Source: JBCBAP01 sp038532435
GTDB lineage: Bacteria > Pseudomonadota > Alphaproteobacteria > Rhodobacterales > Rhodobacteraceae
Direction of reading: 5' to 3'
Length of the DNA: 64,000 nt
Assembly (NCBI GenBank): GCA_038532435.1
Contig: JBCBAP010000001.1
Coordinates: 62,001-126,000, forward strand
The notes under the pieces were generated by a model that was not told the origin of the DNA, did no database searches, and was given only the letters and a program-made list of their open reading frames with translations. Of the stretch, positions 52,204 to 61,242 are shown in pieces. The first letter of the stretch is position 1. Every line of letters starts with the position of its first letter. A program made the position numbers and the translations under genes.

Positions 52204-52264
52204 GACATGCTTGCCACCTCGCGGAAGTGCCCCACCATCCTGTTCAGCACCGCACGGAGGCCAC

Positions 52265-52474
52265 ATGTCACCCAGATTTCGCATCATCGGCGGCCTCTTC
52301 GGTCTTGCCCTCGTCATGGTCCTGCTGCTCGACCGGGGCTGGGCCATTCAGCGGGACATCCTTGCCATGGAGATAGCCGCGTTCGGCGCGATGTTCTTCG
52401 GCTGGTGGATCTATTCGGCCCTGCGGGATCTGAGACGTGCTGCGGCAGCCCGTCGCGACGCGGCAGATGGCTGA
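52265..52474 (+). CDS. Small two-helix membrane protein
   Basis: A 69-residue protein with two membrane segments (about 5-22 and 32-50) and a basic C-terminus (LRDLRRAAAARRDA). GGAGGCCAC precedes the ATG at 52265. I do not recognise a family. It lies between the Lin0512 pair and the molybdenum hydroxylase subunit. Confidence 0.7.
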   Translation: MSPRFRIIGGLFGLALVMVLLLDRGWAIQRDILAMEIAAFGAMFFGWWIYSALRDLRRAAAARRDAADG

Positions 52475-52549
52475 CAATCGCGATAGACAGCGGCGCGATT
52501 ACGACTATCGTCTGATCGAACACCCCATCTCAGCCCCAGGAGCCGCCCC

Positions 52550-54847
52550 ATGACCAAGTTCGGAGTGAGCCAATCTGTCCTGCGCAAGGAAGACAGCCGG
52601 TTTCTGACCGGCGCCGGACGGTATGTCGACGACATCGCCCCCGAAGGCGCCCTTGCCATCCATTTCCTCCGGTCGCCGGTTGCCCACGCCACGATCACCG
52701 AGCTCGACGTGAGCGATGCCAGGTCCGCGGACGGGGTTCTCGCCGTCTACACGGCCGCGGACCTTGAGGGGAAGGTAAAGAACGCGATGGATTTCTCCGT
52801 CGTCACCAACCGCGACGGATCGAAGGGCGCGTCCCCGGTGCGGCCGCTCCTGGCGGTGGACCGGGTCTGCCATGCGGGTGAGGCGCTCGCGGCGATCGTT
52901 GCGACAACCCGGCAGGCCGCGCTCGACGCTGCCGAACTCATCGTCTTTGATTTTGAGGAGCGCGAGACCCATGTCGCGACCGCCGTCGGCGGCCCGCAGA
53001 TCCACGGCGAGGCGCCGGACAACAGGGCGTTCGACTGGGCCTATGGGGATGAGGCGGCGACCGAGGCCGCCTTCGCCTCCGCCGCCCACACGGTCAGCCT
53101 CGATCTCGTCGACAACCGCGTCTTCGCCAACCCGATGGAGCCCCGGGGCTGCTATGCGGAAATGGAGGATGGACGCCTCCACGTCTCCGTCAACGGGCAG
53201 GGTGTCTGGGGCCTGAAGAGCGAGATCGCGCGCAAGCTCGGCATGGCCAAGGAGGATGTCCGCGTCACCAACCCGGACGTCGGCGGCGGCTTCGGCATGA
53301 AGTCCTTCAACTATCCGGAATACTTCCTCATCGCCCACGCGGTGCGCGAGCTTGGCCAGCCCATCCGCTGGATGGCGGAGCGGTCCGAGGGCCACCTGAC
53401 GGACGCCGGGGGGCGCGACATCGTCACCACGGCTGAGGCTGCGTTCGACTCAGATCATAAGCTCGTCGCGATGCGCGTGCATTCCGTGCCCAACATGGGC
53501 GCCTACAACTCGCCCTTCGCCCAGTACATCCAGTCGGAGCTGGCGCTCAAGGTTCTGACTGGCGTCTACGATGTGCAGACCGTGTTCTTCCATGTGGAAG
53601 GCGTCTTCACCAACACCACCCCCATCGACGCCTATCGCGGTGCGGGCCGTCCGGAGGCGATCTACGTCATGGAGCGGCTGATGGATTATTCCGCCCGGCA
53701 GCTCGGCCTTGATCCCATCGAGTTGCGGCGGCGGAACTTCATCCCGCGGGAGGCGTTTCCCTACACGTCCGCCTCAGGGGAACATTACGATGTGGGCGAC
53801 TTCCACCGGGTGCTCGACCGGGCCATGGACGAGTCGGATGTCGCCGGTTTCGCCGCGCGCAAAGCGGAGAGTGCGGAGCGGGGCAAACTGCGCGGCATCG
53901 GCCTGAGCTATTACATCGAGTCGATCCTCGGCGATCAGAACGAGACCACCAAGATCGAGTTTGCCGACGATGGTCTGGTCAATCTCTATGTCGGGACCCA
54001 GTCGAACGGACAGGGGCACGAGACGGTGTTCGCACAGATCCTGCACGAGCGTGCTGGTGTGCCATTTGAAAAGATCCGGTTCGTTCAGGGCGACTCGGAC
54101 CTCATCGCCCAGGGCGGGGGTACCGGCGGATCCCGCTCCGTAACCATGCAGGGCAACTCGATCAACGCGACCGCGGACGAGATGATCCGCCGGTTCCGCC
54201 CGCTGGCGGAGGAGGAGCTGGAGGTCGCCGCCGCTGACCTCACCTTCGAGGATGGGGCGTTCCGCGTGGCGGGCACTGACCGGGCGATCACGTTGATGGA
54301 GCTGAGCACTTCCGCCCGAAAGGCTGGCAAGGTCGAGTTGCTGGTCTGCGAGACCGAGAACACCGTGCCCGGTCGCTCCTATCCCAACGGCGCACACTTC
54401 GCCGAGGTGGAGATCGACACCGAAACCGGTGTGACCCGGGTCGTCAAGTACACCGTCGTTGATGATTTCGGTGTCCTCATGAACCCGATGCTGGCGGAAG
54501 GCCAGGTTCACGGTGGCGTTGCCCAGGGCATCGGCCAGGCGATCACGGAAAACGTTGTCTATGATGAGAACGGGCAGCTTCTGTCCGGCACCTTCATGGA
54601 TTATGCCATGCCCCGCGCGGACGACATCCCCATGATGCCGTTCCATGCGGAGCTGGTGCCGTCGACCGCGAACGAGATCGGCATGAAAGGGTGCGGGGAG
54701 GCTGGAACCGTTGGTGCCCTCGCCGCCGTAACCAACGCCGCGCTTGACGCGGTGTGGGATCAGGGCGTGACCCATGTGGACATGCCGCTCACCCCGGTTC
54801 GTGTGTGGAGCTGGCTCGACGCCGCAACCCGCATCGCGGCGGAATGA
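52550..54847 (+). CDS. Xanthine dehydrogenase-family molybdopterin-binding large subunit
   Basis: A 765-residue molybdenum hydroxylase large subunit. It starts QSVLRKEDSRFLTGAGRYVDD and has NPDVGGGFGMKSF, AYRGAGRPEAIYVMERLMD (residues 361 on), GTQSNGQGHETVFAQ, QGGGTGGSRSV and the catalytic Glu E717 in IGMKGCGEAGTVGALAAVTNA. The loop reads AYRGAGR, not AYRCSFR of CO dehydrogenase, so CO is unlikely as substrate. No iron-sulfur or FAD subunit gene is near, which is unusual. AGGAG precedes the ATG. Its stop overlaps the first GNAT gene. Confidence 0.9.
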   Translation: MTKFGVSQSVLRKEDSRFLTGAGRYVDDIAPEGALAIHFLRSPVAHATITELDVSDARSADGVLAVYTAADLEGKVKNAMDFSVVTNRDGSKGASPVRPLLAVDRVCHAGEALAAIVATTRQAALDAAELIVFDFEERETHVATAVGGPQIHGEAPDNRAFDWAYGDEAATEAAFASAAHTVSLDLVDNRVFANPMEPRGCYAEMEDGRLHVSVNGQGVWGLKSEIARKLGMAKEDVRVTNPDVGGGFGMKSFNYPEYFLIAHAVRELGQPIRWMAERSEGHLTDAGGRDIVTTAEAAFDSDHKLVAMRVHSVPNMGAYNSPFAQYIQSELALKVLTGVYDVQTVFFHVEGVFTNTTPIDAYRGAGRPEAIYVMERLMDYSARQLGLDPIELRRRNFIPREAFPYTSASGEHYDVGDFHRVLDRAMDESDVAGFAARKAESAERGKLRGIGLSYYIESILGDQNETTKIEFADDGLVNLYVGTQSNGQGHETVFAQILHERAGVPFEKIRFVQGDSDLIAQGGGTGGSRSVTMQGNSINATADEMIRRFRPLAEEELEVAAADLTFEDGAFRVAGTDRAITLMELSTSARKAGKVELLVCETENTVPGRSYPNGAHFAEVEIDTETGVTRVVKYTVVDDFGVLMNPMLAEGQVHGGVAQGIGQAITENVVYDENGQLLSGTFMDYAMPRADDIPMMPFHAELVPSTANEIGMKGCGEAGTVGALAAVTNAALDAVWDQGVTHVDMPLTPVRVWSWLDAATRIAAE

Positions 54848-55305
54848 GCCTTTCGATCGTTGAGGATGATCTGAGCGGGGAGGATGTGCGCGCCCTCCTC
54901 GCGACCCATCTGAAATTCTCCATTGATGATGGTCCCTGCACCGGGCACAGCGCCTATGGGCTCGATGATCTCATGACGCCGGAGGTGACAGTCTGGTCCG
55001 CCTGGGAGGGCGACATGCTGGTCGGCGTCGGCGCGCTTAAGGCCAGCGGCCCGGCGGAGGCGGTCATCAAGTCCATGCACGTGGCCGCTGCTGCCCGCGG
55101 CAAGGGCTATGCCCGCACCATCCTGCATCATATCGAGGCTGCAGCCCACGCGCGGGGTCTGACCCATCTCCTGCTTGAGACCGGGGCAACCCCGGGTTTT
55201 GCCCCCGCCGTCGCGCTCTATCGTGCCGAGGGCTACATGGATCGCGGACCGTTCCACGATCATGAGGCGACCGACGGCCTGATCTTCATGGAGAAGCATC
55301 TGTGA
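54844..55305 (+). CDS. GNAT family N-acetyltransferase, paralogue 1
   Basis: A 153-residue acetyltransferase. The acetyl-CoA loop is MHVAAAARGKGYARTILHHIEAAAHARG followed by LLLETG and ALYRAEGY. The ATG overlaps the molybdenum subunit stop (ATGA) and its own stop overlaps the second GNAT (GTGA), so all three are coupled. Acceptor substrate is unknown. Confidence 0.88.
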   Translation: MSLSIVEDDLSGEDVRALLATHLKFSIDDGPCTGHSAYGLDDLMTPEVTVWSAWEGDMLVGVGALKASGPAEAVIKSMHVAAAARGKGYARTILHHIEAAAHARGLTHLLLETGATPGFAPAVALYRAEGYMDRGPFHDHEATDGLIFMEKHL

Positions 55306-55763
55306 CCGTTGACATCCGCCCCGGCGGTCTGGGGACGGAAAGTGTCGGCGCGCTCATAGATGCGCATCTTGCGTACAGCGAGGCCAATTCGCCGCCCACA
55401 TCGATCTTCAGCCTTGGACCCGACGCGCTTACGAAGGTCACCGCGTTCTGGGCCGGGTGGGACGGCGAAACGGCGGTGGGCATGGTCGCGCTCAACCTGC
55501 TCGACGACCGGCGGGGCGAGGTCAAATCCATGCATGTCCTGCCGCAGCACCGGGGCACGGGGCTTGCGGACCGTCTGGTGGATACGCTGGTTGCGGATGC
55601 CCGGGCGCGGGGCGTGACACACCTCATGCTCGAAACCGGAGCGAAGGACGCCTACGCGCCCGCGCGGGCCTTCTACGCAAGACACGGCTTCACCCTGCGC
55701 GGGCCTTTCGGACCCTACGCGGACGACCCGTGGAGCGCATTCATGGAACGCGCGCTGACCTGA
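55302..55763 (+). CDS. GNAT family N-acetyltransferase, paralogue 2
   Basis: A 153-residue acetyltransferase starting at GTG. MHVLPQHRGTGLADRLVDTLVADARARG is the acetyl-CoA loop, followed by LMLETG and FYARHGF. It is clearly related to the GNAT just before it (same length, shared V-KSMHV and GVTHLMLETGA blocks), a tandem duplication. Role unknown. Confidence 0.88.
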   Translation: MTVDIRPGGLGTESVGALIDAHLAYSEANSPPTSIFSLGPDALTKVTAFWAGWDGETAVGMVALNLLDDRRGEVKSMHVLPQHRGTGLADRLVDTLVADARARGVTHLMLETGAKDAYAPARAFYARHGFTLRGPFGPYADDPWSAFMERALT

Positions 55764-55903
55764 CCCCCTCTCCGCGTTAGAGGTATGCTCGGCCATGGCG
55801 CCATGTCTCACCGCGCGCTCAACGCCGACGTGATGCGAGGTGGCTTGAACGCGGACGCCCGGCGGGGCACCTTGCGCGCACAGCGCAACAGCCGGACCAG
55901 CCC

Positions 55904-56935
55904 ATGCCGTCGTCCCGTCCCTCCCGGACCCACATCTTCATCGTCGATGGCACGCTCAGCCGTCTCACGGACGGTGAGGAGACAAATGCGGGCCTGCTCT
56001 ACCGGCTGCTCACGGAGGTTGGGCCGACCGTGGATCAAACGTTCGGATACCATCCCGGTGTGCAGGGGGAGGGCTGGCTCAAATGGCTCCGCATCGCGGC
56101 GGGGCAGGGGATCAACGCGGCGATCTGCCAGGGTTATGCGACCCTCGCCTCCCGCTACGAACCCGGGGACAAGGTGATGCTGCTGGGCTATTCGCGCGGA
56201 GCCTATGCAGTGCGCTCGATCGCGGGGTGGATCGGGCGGGTGGGCCTTCTCAAGCGGGAGCTCGCGACAGAACGCCGGATCGCGCGATCCTTCCGCCATT
56301 ATCAGAAGATGCGGCCCAATGGGGCGACCCGCAGCTTCACCGCGCGGTTCTGCCACGCGGACGTACCGATCGAGATGGTCGGGGTCTGGGACACCGTGCG
56401 GGCGCTCGGCCTGCCCTATCCGGTGCTCAACCGGATCGTGCCCATGGTGACGGAGTTTCACGATCACCGCATCGGCAACACGGTCGCGCGGGCGTTCCAG
56501 GCGCTCGCCATCGACGAGACCCGCGTCGCCTATCAGCCGGTCAAGTGGAGCCCGGGCGCGGACTGGCCCGGTCAGATGGAGCAGGTCTGGTTTCCCGGGG
56601 CCCACGCGGATGTCGGCGGCCATGTGCACGCCAATCCCGCGGCGCGCGGCCTGTCCAACATCCCGCTTGTCTGGATGCTGGAGCGGGTGGAGGCCTGCGG
56701 CGTCAACCTCCCCCCGGGCTGGCGCGACCGATTCCCGACGGATCCTCTTGCCCCGGCCATCGGCAACTGGCGGGGCGGCGCGCGGCTCTTCTTCTTCCGC
56801 AACCGCCGGATCGTCGAACAGGCTCCCTACGAAAGCGTCCATCCTTCCGTTGATGCGCGGATCGATGGGCGCCGCTACCGCCCGAAGGCAGAGATCAGCG
56901 GGCAGGTGCGGGACGTCTCGGTCGCGACCTCCTGA
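55904..56935 (+). CDS. DUF2235 domain-containing protein
   Basis: A 343-residue alpha/beta-hydrolase-like protein. It has an N-terminal IFIVDGTLSRL, the GYSRGAYAVRSIAGWIG nucleophile elbow (Ser), VGVWDTVRALG and FPGAHADVGGH with Asp/His, all features of DUF2235. Members include uncharacterised hydrolases and some type VI phospholipase effectors, but no secretion gene is near. It has no signal peptide. Confidence 0.85.
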   Translation: MPSSRPSRTHIFIVDGTLSRLTDGEETNAGLLYRLLTEVGPTVDQTFGYHPGVQGEGWLKWLRIAAGQGINAAICQGYATLASRYEPGDKVMLLGYSRGAYAVRSIAGWIGRVGLLKRELATERRIARSFRHYQKMRPNGATRSFTARFCHADVPIEMVGVWDTVRALGLPYPVLNRIVPMVTEFHDHRIGNTVARAFQALAIDETRVAYQPVKWSPGADWPGQMEQVWFPGAHADVGGHVHANPAARGLSNIPLVWMLERVEACGVNLPPGWRDRFPTDPLAPAIGNWRGGARLFFFRNRRIVEQAPYESVHPSVDARIDGRRYRPKAEISGQVRDVSVATS

Positions 56936-56943
56936 AGGGGGCG

Positions 56944-57537
56944 TCACCCCGCGAACATGATGGCGAAAGCGACGGCGGGCAGCAGCTCCAGCGCGCCCGC
57001 GATCAGGAGGGCACCCCGCGCCACCCATCCCGAAAACCGCTGCCAGAGCATTGCGAGGAGCACGAAGCACATCACGGCCTCGACGGGTCCGGCGATGTGA
57101 CCGTAGTGCGCGGGATCCCAGTAGCTCACGGGGCTGACGAACACCCAGTCCGACAGCGGCCACAGATGCCGCCGAGCGTCATCATTGTGAAGGAGGAAGT
57201 CCGTCACGAGGTGCAGCAGCCCAGACCCGGCGAATGCGACTCCAATGGCCGACCGGAGCGCGATGGCCAGCGCGAGGACAAGGACCCAAAGCGGAACGGA
57301 GTTGTCGACCGCGAACACGGCCTGCCACGCGTCAGAAAAGTAGTCGATATTGAAGATCTGCTGGGGGCTGCGCCCCTGCACGAACCGGGCCCAGGCAAAC
57401 AGCAGATAGAGCGACAGATCCGGCAGGATCGCACCGAAGAGGGCAGCGAAGGTCACCTTCGCCGCGCCGTCGCCCCGCTCCCTCTCGGGGTGGGCGAAGG
57501 CCGCTGCAGCAACGATGAGATGGGCGGGCGTGTTCAT
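56944..57537 (-). CDS. Membrane protein, metal-dependent hydrolase-like
   Basis: A 197-residue protein with about four membrane segments. It starts MNTPAHLIVAAAAFA and has ILPDLSLYLLFAW, LLHLVTDFLLHNDDARRHLWPLSDWVFVSP and SYWDPAHYGH, so His/Asp residues lie near the membrane. Relatives have sometimes been named CobQ, which this does not resemble. GGGAG precedes the ATG. It lies downstream of the VOC and cobalamin genes on the same strand. Confidence 0.7.
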   Translation of the reverse strand: MNTPAHLIVAAAAFAHPERERGDGAAKVTFAALFGAILPDLSLYLLFAWARFVQGRSPQQIFNIDYFSDAWQAVFAVDNSVPLWVLVLALAIALRSAIGVAFAGSGLLHLVTDFLLHNDDARRHLWPLSDWVFVSPVSYWDPAHYGHIAGPVEAVMCFVLLAMLWQRFSGWVARGALLIAGALELLPAVAFAIMFAG

Positions 57538-57591
57538 GGCGGCTCCCGAGCGGTTCCGCAGCAGGTAGACGCGCCACGCCTCGCGGCAAGG

Positions 57592-57960
57592 TCAGTCGTA
57601 GCGGGAGACCTCGATCAGGTTGCCATCCGGATCGGTAAAGTAGACCGACATGATCGGTCCTTTTGCGCCGGATTTCTGCACCGGCCCTTCCAGGATCTCC
57701 ACCTCCTCCGCCCGCAGATGCGCGATCACCCGGTCGATCGGCCAGTCCGTGATGAGGCAAAGATCGCCCGATCCGGTTGCGGCGTTGTTTCGGGTCTCCT
57801 CGCCAAGCGCCTGAAGGTTGATCTTCTGCGTGCCGAAGTGAACCGCCTTGCGGCCCTCGGCGAAGGTCTCCTCCGTCATCAGGAGGACGCGGGTGAAAAA
57901 GGCCACCGATGCCTCGACGTCGGAGACGGTGAGCACGATATGGTCGAACCGGTTGATCAT
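57592..57960 (-). CDS. VOC family (glyoxalase-like) protein
   Basis: A 122-residue single-domain vicinal-oxygen-chelate protein. It starts INRFDHIVLTVSDVEASVAFFT (His ligand), has FGTQKINLQ and ends SVYFTDPDGNLIEVSRYD (Glu ligand). ATG at 57960 lies one base after the cobD stop. It may be a dioxygenase-like or resistance-type enzyme; no substrate can be assigned. Confidence 0.87.
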   Translation of the reverse strand: MINRFDHIVLTVSDVEASVAFFTRVLLMTEETFAEGRKAVHFGTQKINLQALGEETRNNAATGSGDLCLITDWPIDRVIAHLRAEEVEILEGPVQKSGAKGPIMSVYFTDPDGNLIEVSRYD

Positions 57961-57961
57961 C

Positions 57962-58876
57962 TCAGAAACCTCCAAGTGAGAGCAGGACGAGGAGGGCGAG
58001 CCAGAGGCCCAGCACCTGCCACAGGATCCCCGTCGCGCCTGCGATATCAGCGGTGCCGAGGTCCCTGCGTCCCGCCTCGTTGAGGAACGGATCGTCGCTG
58101 GGACCCTCCGCATAGATCCGGGGGCCCGAGAGCGCGATGCCGAGCCGTGCCGCCATCGCCGCCTCCGGCCACCCCGCGTTGGGGGACCGGTGCCGCCGGG
58201 CATCGCGCCAAATCACAGGGGCGATGCGCCGTGGATCGCCCGTCAGCGCGATCAGCAGGGCGGTCAGCCGGGCGGGGATCAGATTGAGCAGATCATCGAG
58301 CCTCGCGGCGGCCCAGCCGATTTGCGCGAACCGCTCCGTTCGATGACCGATCATGCTGTCCGCGGTGTTCACCGCCTTATAGATCAGGATGCCGGGCAGG
58401 CCGCCGATCAGGAACCAGAAGGCAGGTGCAATGACGCCGTCGGCGAGGTTTTCCGCCGCACTTTCAATGGCCGCGCGGGAGACGCCGCTTTCGTCCAGGA
58501 CCGTGACATCCCGACCGACGATCATGGCGACCGCCTGTCGCCCCTCCGCCAGCCCCTGCGTGAGGGCGTCACGCACCGCCGTCACATGGTCAACCAGGGA
58601 ACGATGGGCGATCAGCACCGCCGCGACGAGCACCTCCCACACCGGTCCGCCGGGCAGGGCGGCGACGGCCATTCCGACGATAGCGCTGAGACCCACGAGC
58701 AGGAGGACAAGCAGGACCCCTTTTGCCCGCCGGTTCTGCCCACGGTTCAGCCGTTCCTCCAGCCCCGAGATGCCGCGGCCGATCAGTACGACTGGATGTG
58801 GGATCCGCGACCAGAGCGCCCGCGGCTCGCCAAACGCGGCGTCGATCAGGTGGGCGAGGAGAAGGAGCATGCTCAT
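57962..58876 (-). CDS. cobD: Adenosylcobinamide-phosphate synthase CobD/CbiB
   Basis: A 304-residue membrane protein that attaches aminopropanol (phosphate) to adenosylcobyric acid in vitamin B12 synthesis. Blocks include LIDAAFGEPRALWSRIPHPVVLIG, SAAENLADGVIAPAFWF, YKAVNTADSMIGHRTERFAQIGWAAARLDD and SPNAGWPEAAMAARLGI. ATG at 58876 overlaps the cobC stop (ATGA). Confidence 0.94.
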   Translation of the reverse strand: MSMLLLLAHLIDAAFGEPRALWSRIPHPVVLIGRGISGLEERLNRGQNRRAKGVLLVLLLVGLSAIVGMAVAALPGGPVWEVLVAAVLIAHRSLVDHVTAVRDALTQGLAEGRQAVAMIVGRDVTVLDESGVSRAAIESAAENLADGVIAPAFWFLIGGLPGILIYKAVNTADSMIGHRTERFAQIGWAAARLDDLLNLIPARLTALLIALTGDPRRIAPVIWRDARRHRSPNAGWPEAAMAARLGIALSGPRIYAEGPSDDPFLNEAGRRDLGTADIAGATGILWQVLGLWLALLVLLSLGGF

Positions 58877-59838
58877 GCCAGCGCATTGCCGAGCCGGTCC
58901 CAGCCGGGTGCCTCTCCGGGGAGGCCGAACCGGATCCATGTGGGATCGTAGGGAAAGACCCGGGTCCAGATCCGCCGCTCCGCAAGCCGGTGGTGCATTT
59001 CGGCGGCGTCCTCCAGCCGGTAGGTGGCAAAGAGGCCGGCCCCCCCGACCTTCTGCTGCACATGCGGCAGCAACAGGCCGTCGAGGCGATCCGCATCCTG
59101 GGCGATCCGCCCGCGCGTCCTCTGGATCCAGTCCTGATCACCAAGCGCTTGCGCAGCAACGTGGAGCGCCGGGCCGGAGGCGGCCCAAGGCCCGAGCCGC
59201 GCGCGTAGCCGTGCCGCGATGTGCGGTTCCGCGATTGCCGCGCCCAACCGCAGGCCCGCAAGGCCCCAGAATTTGCCGAAGCTCTTGAGCACGACGCGAC
59301 GCGGGCCGAAGAGTGTGCGTCGTCCCTCCCGCACATCCGCGAAGCTCTCGTCGATCACGGCGAGGCGCGTCGGGTCCGGCAGGTCCCGCCAGATCCTTCC
59401 GTCCGGATTGTTCGGAGAGACGACCACGTAAGCCTCCGCATCCTCGGCGGGAGCGCGGACGGATCGCACCTCCCACCCGCCATGGGCGAAGGCGCGGGCA
59501 TGTTCGTTATAGGTCGGTGCTGCGATATCGACGGGTCCCGGGGCCATCAGCGCGGGGAGTGCCGCGATGATCGCGGAGGCCCCTCCCGCGAACACGACCT
59601 CCATCCCGTCAGGCACCGACCAGCAGAACCGCGCCGCGGCCTCCGCCGCCGCAACCAGATCCGCGTCGGGCAGGGCGTGCCAGAGCGCTTCGGGAATGGG
59701 TGGCAGAGGGTAGGGTATCGGGTTGATCCCGGTGGACAGGTCCAGCCAGTCCTCCCGCGCCCCGCCGTACAGAGCGATGGCGCGGGCCAGATCTCCGCCA
59801 TGGTCGGCGGGGGTGTCGAGGCGGATCGGATCGGTCAC
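58873..59838 (-). CDS. cobC: Threonine-phosphate decarboxylase CobC
   Basis: A 321-residue PLP enzyme of the aminotransferase I fold that makes aminopropanol phosphate for B12. It has WLDLSTGINPIPYPL, YVVVSPNNPDGRIW, VIDESFADV and the Schiff-base Lys in VLKSFGKFWGLAGLRLGAAI. Start codon is GTG. It is coupled to cobD. I saw no cobalamin riboswitch upstream. Confidence 0.92.
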   Translation of the reverse strand: MTDPIRLDTPADHGGDLARAIALYGGAREDWLDLSTGINPIPYPLPPIPEALWHALPDADLVAAAEAAARFCWSVPDGMEVVFAGGASAIIAALPALMAPGPVDIAAPTYNEHARAFAHGGWEVRSVRAPAEDAEAYVVVSPNNPDGRIWRDLPDPTRLAVIDESFADVREGRRTLFGPRRVVLKSFGKFWGLAGLRLGAAIAEPHIAARLRARLGPWAASGPALHVAAQALGDQDWIQRTRGRIAQDADRLDGLLLPHVQQKVGGAGLFATYRLEDAAEMHHRLAERRIWTRVFPYDPTWIRFGLPGEAPGWDRLGNALA

Positions 59839-59926
59839 GCGGGGCTCTCATCGGCGAGCGGCCCGGTGCGGGCCGTGCCCTTCTCTTCGCACCATGGCGC
59901 GCCGGTCTCAACCCCGCGCTACCGGA

Positions 59927-60916
59927 TCAGGCTGCTGCGAGCGCTTCGCGCCGGTGGGGCTCTTCCCAGTCGATCCTCGGTCCGATTGGCACGATCCGGT
60001 GCGGATTGATGGTCTCGTGGCTGTAGTGGTAGTGGCGCATGACGTGATCCATGTTCGTGGTCCCGGCGATGCCGGGCCATTGATAGAGCTCCCGTGCGTG
60101 GGCCCAGAGGTTCGGATAGTCCACCAGCCGCGCCCGGTTGCACTTGAAGTGCCCCACATAGACCGCGTCAAATCGGAAAAGCGTCGGCCAGAGCCTCCAG
60201 TCCGCCTCCGTCACCTGGTTTCCCATCAGATAGCGGCGGGTCGCGAGCCGTTCCTCGAGCCAGTCCATTGTGTCGAAGAGCGCCGTGACCGCCTCATCAT
60301 AGGCCTGTTGCGTGGTGGCAAAGCCGGACCGATAGACGCCGTTGTTGAAGGTCTCGTAGATCCGCGTGTTTACCGCCTCGATTTCCCCGCGCAGATCCTC
60401 CGGCCAGAAATCGAGGGTGTTGCCGGTAATCTCGTCGAAGGCGGAGTTGAACATCCGGATGATCTCGGAGCTTTCGTTGCTCACGATTGTCCGCTGTTCC
60501 TTGTCCCACAGGATCGGCACGGTGACCCGGCTGGTGATCCGTGGATCGACGGCGGTGTAGATCTGGTGGGCGAATTCCTTGCCCATCAGGCTGTCCCCGA
60601 CCGTCCCGTCCGGATGGGGCTGAAAGGTCCATCCCTGATCGAGCATATCCGGATGGACCGCATCCACCGTGATATGATCCGCGAGCCCCTTCAGGCTGCG
60701 GAAGATGAGGGTGCGGTGGGCCCAGGGGCAGGCGTAGGAGATATAGAGGTGGTAGCGTCCGCTTTCCGCTTTGAACCCTCCAGTCCCGCTCGGCCCCGGG
60801 GACCCGTCCGCGGTGATCCAGTTGCGAAACTGCGCCTCGGACCGTTTGAAATGGCCGCCGGTGCTTTTGGTGTCGTACCACTGGTTGGTCCAGGTGCCGT
60901 CTACGAGCCGTCCCAT
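59927..60916 (-). CDS. Glutathionyl-hydroquinone reductase (YqjG/ECM4 family)
   Basis: A 329-residue xi-class glutathione transferase. Catalytic C63 lies in LYISYACPWAHRTLIFRSLKG, and the family block TVPILWDKEQRTIVSNESSEIIRMFN follows. The C-terminal helical domain includes LMGNQVTEADWRLWPTLFRFDAVYVGHFKCN. It reduces glutathionyl-hydroquinones. ATG at 60916 has a strong GGCAGGAGG site; the upstream frame is spurious. A 22-bp palindrome lies 21 nt upstream. Confidence 0.93.
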   Translation of the reverse strand: MGRLVDGTWTNQWYDTKSTGGHFKRSEAQFRNWITADGSPGPSGTGGFKAESGRYHLYISYACPWAHRTLIFRSLKGLADHITVDAVHPDMLDQGWTFQPHPDGTVGDSLMGKEFAHQIYTAVDPRITSRVTVPILWDKEQRTIVSNESSEIIRMFNSAFDEITGNTLDFWPEDLRGEIEAVNTRIYETFNNGVYRSGFATTQQAYDEAVTALFDTMDWLEERLATRRYLMGNQVTEADWRLWPTLFRFDAVYVGHFKCNRARLVDYPNLWAHARELYQWPGIAGTTNMDHVMRHYHYSHETINPHRIVPIGPRIDWEEPHRREALAAA

Positions 60917-61242
60917 CGGGTCCTCCTGCCGTTTGTCCTGCAGATGTATTGCTGCAGGCGCGGGCGTTAAGGGTGGAAAAACCGTCAATCTGTTGCGGAT
61001 CGGGAAACGAGGCGATTCGCGGTGTTCGCAGGTGCAGCTTCGGCTTGTTGCGCCGCGTCTCGCCTCATGCTTGTGCCCGATAGATCGGACGGTCCAGTGG
61101 TGCAACGATTTTGGCTGTTGGAGTGCGCAGATACACGAAATCTTCACCAAGTTTCGGTGTGTTGTCTGCATGAGCCCTTGGGGTCGCTGGCGGTTCCGCT
61201 AATCTGGAAGCAGACGATGCGTGAGAGTGAGAAGGTCCGGTT
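60917..61242. other. Intergenic region between two divergent genes
   Basis: No gene is supported here; open frames are short and lack family likeness. It contains the palindrome at 60937-60958 and the A/T-rich string GGTGGAAAAACCGTCAATC. Promoters for the leftward transferase and the rightward hypothetical gene must lie here, but I could not assign boxes. Confidence 0.5.
60937..60958. promoter_or_regulatory. Palindrome upstream of the glutathionyl-hydroquinone reductase gene
   Basis: CCTGCAG-atgtattg-CTGCAGG has perfect 7-bp arms with an 8-nt centre. Its edge is 21 bp from the start codon, a position where a repressor would block transcription or initiation. Confidence 0.5.

Noticed and set aside
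52550..54847. Aerobic carbon monoxide dehydrogenase CoxL
   Set aside because: The active-site loop reads AYRGAGR, not AYRCSFR, and the coxS and coxM genes are absent.
59839..59926. Cobalamin riboswitch upstream of cobC
   Set aside because: The 88-nt gap lacks the conserved B12 box and is too short for the full aptamer.
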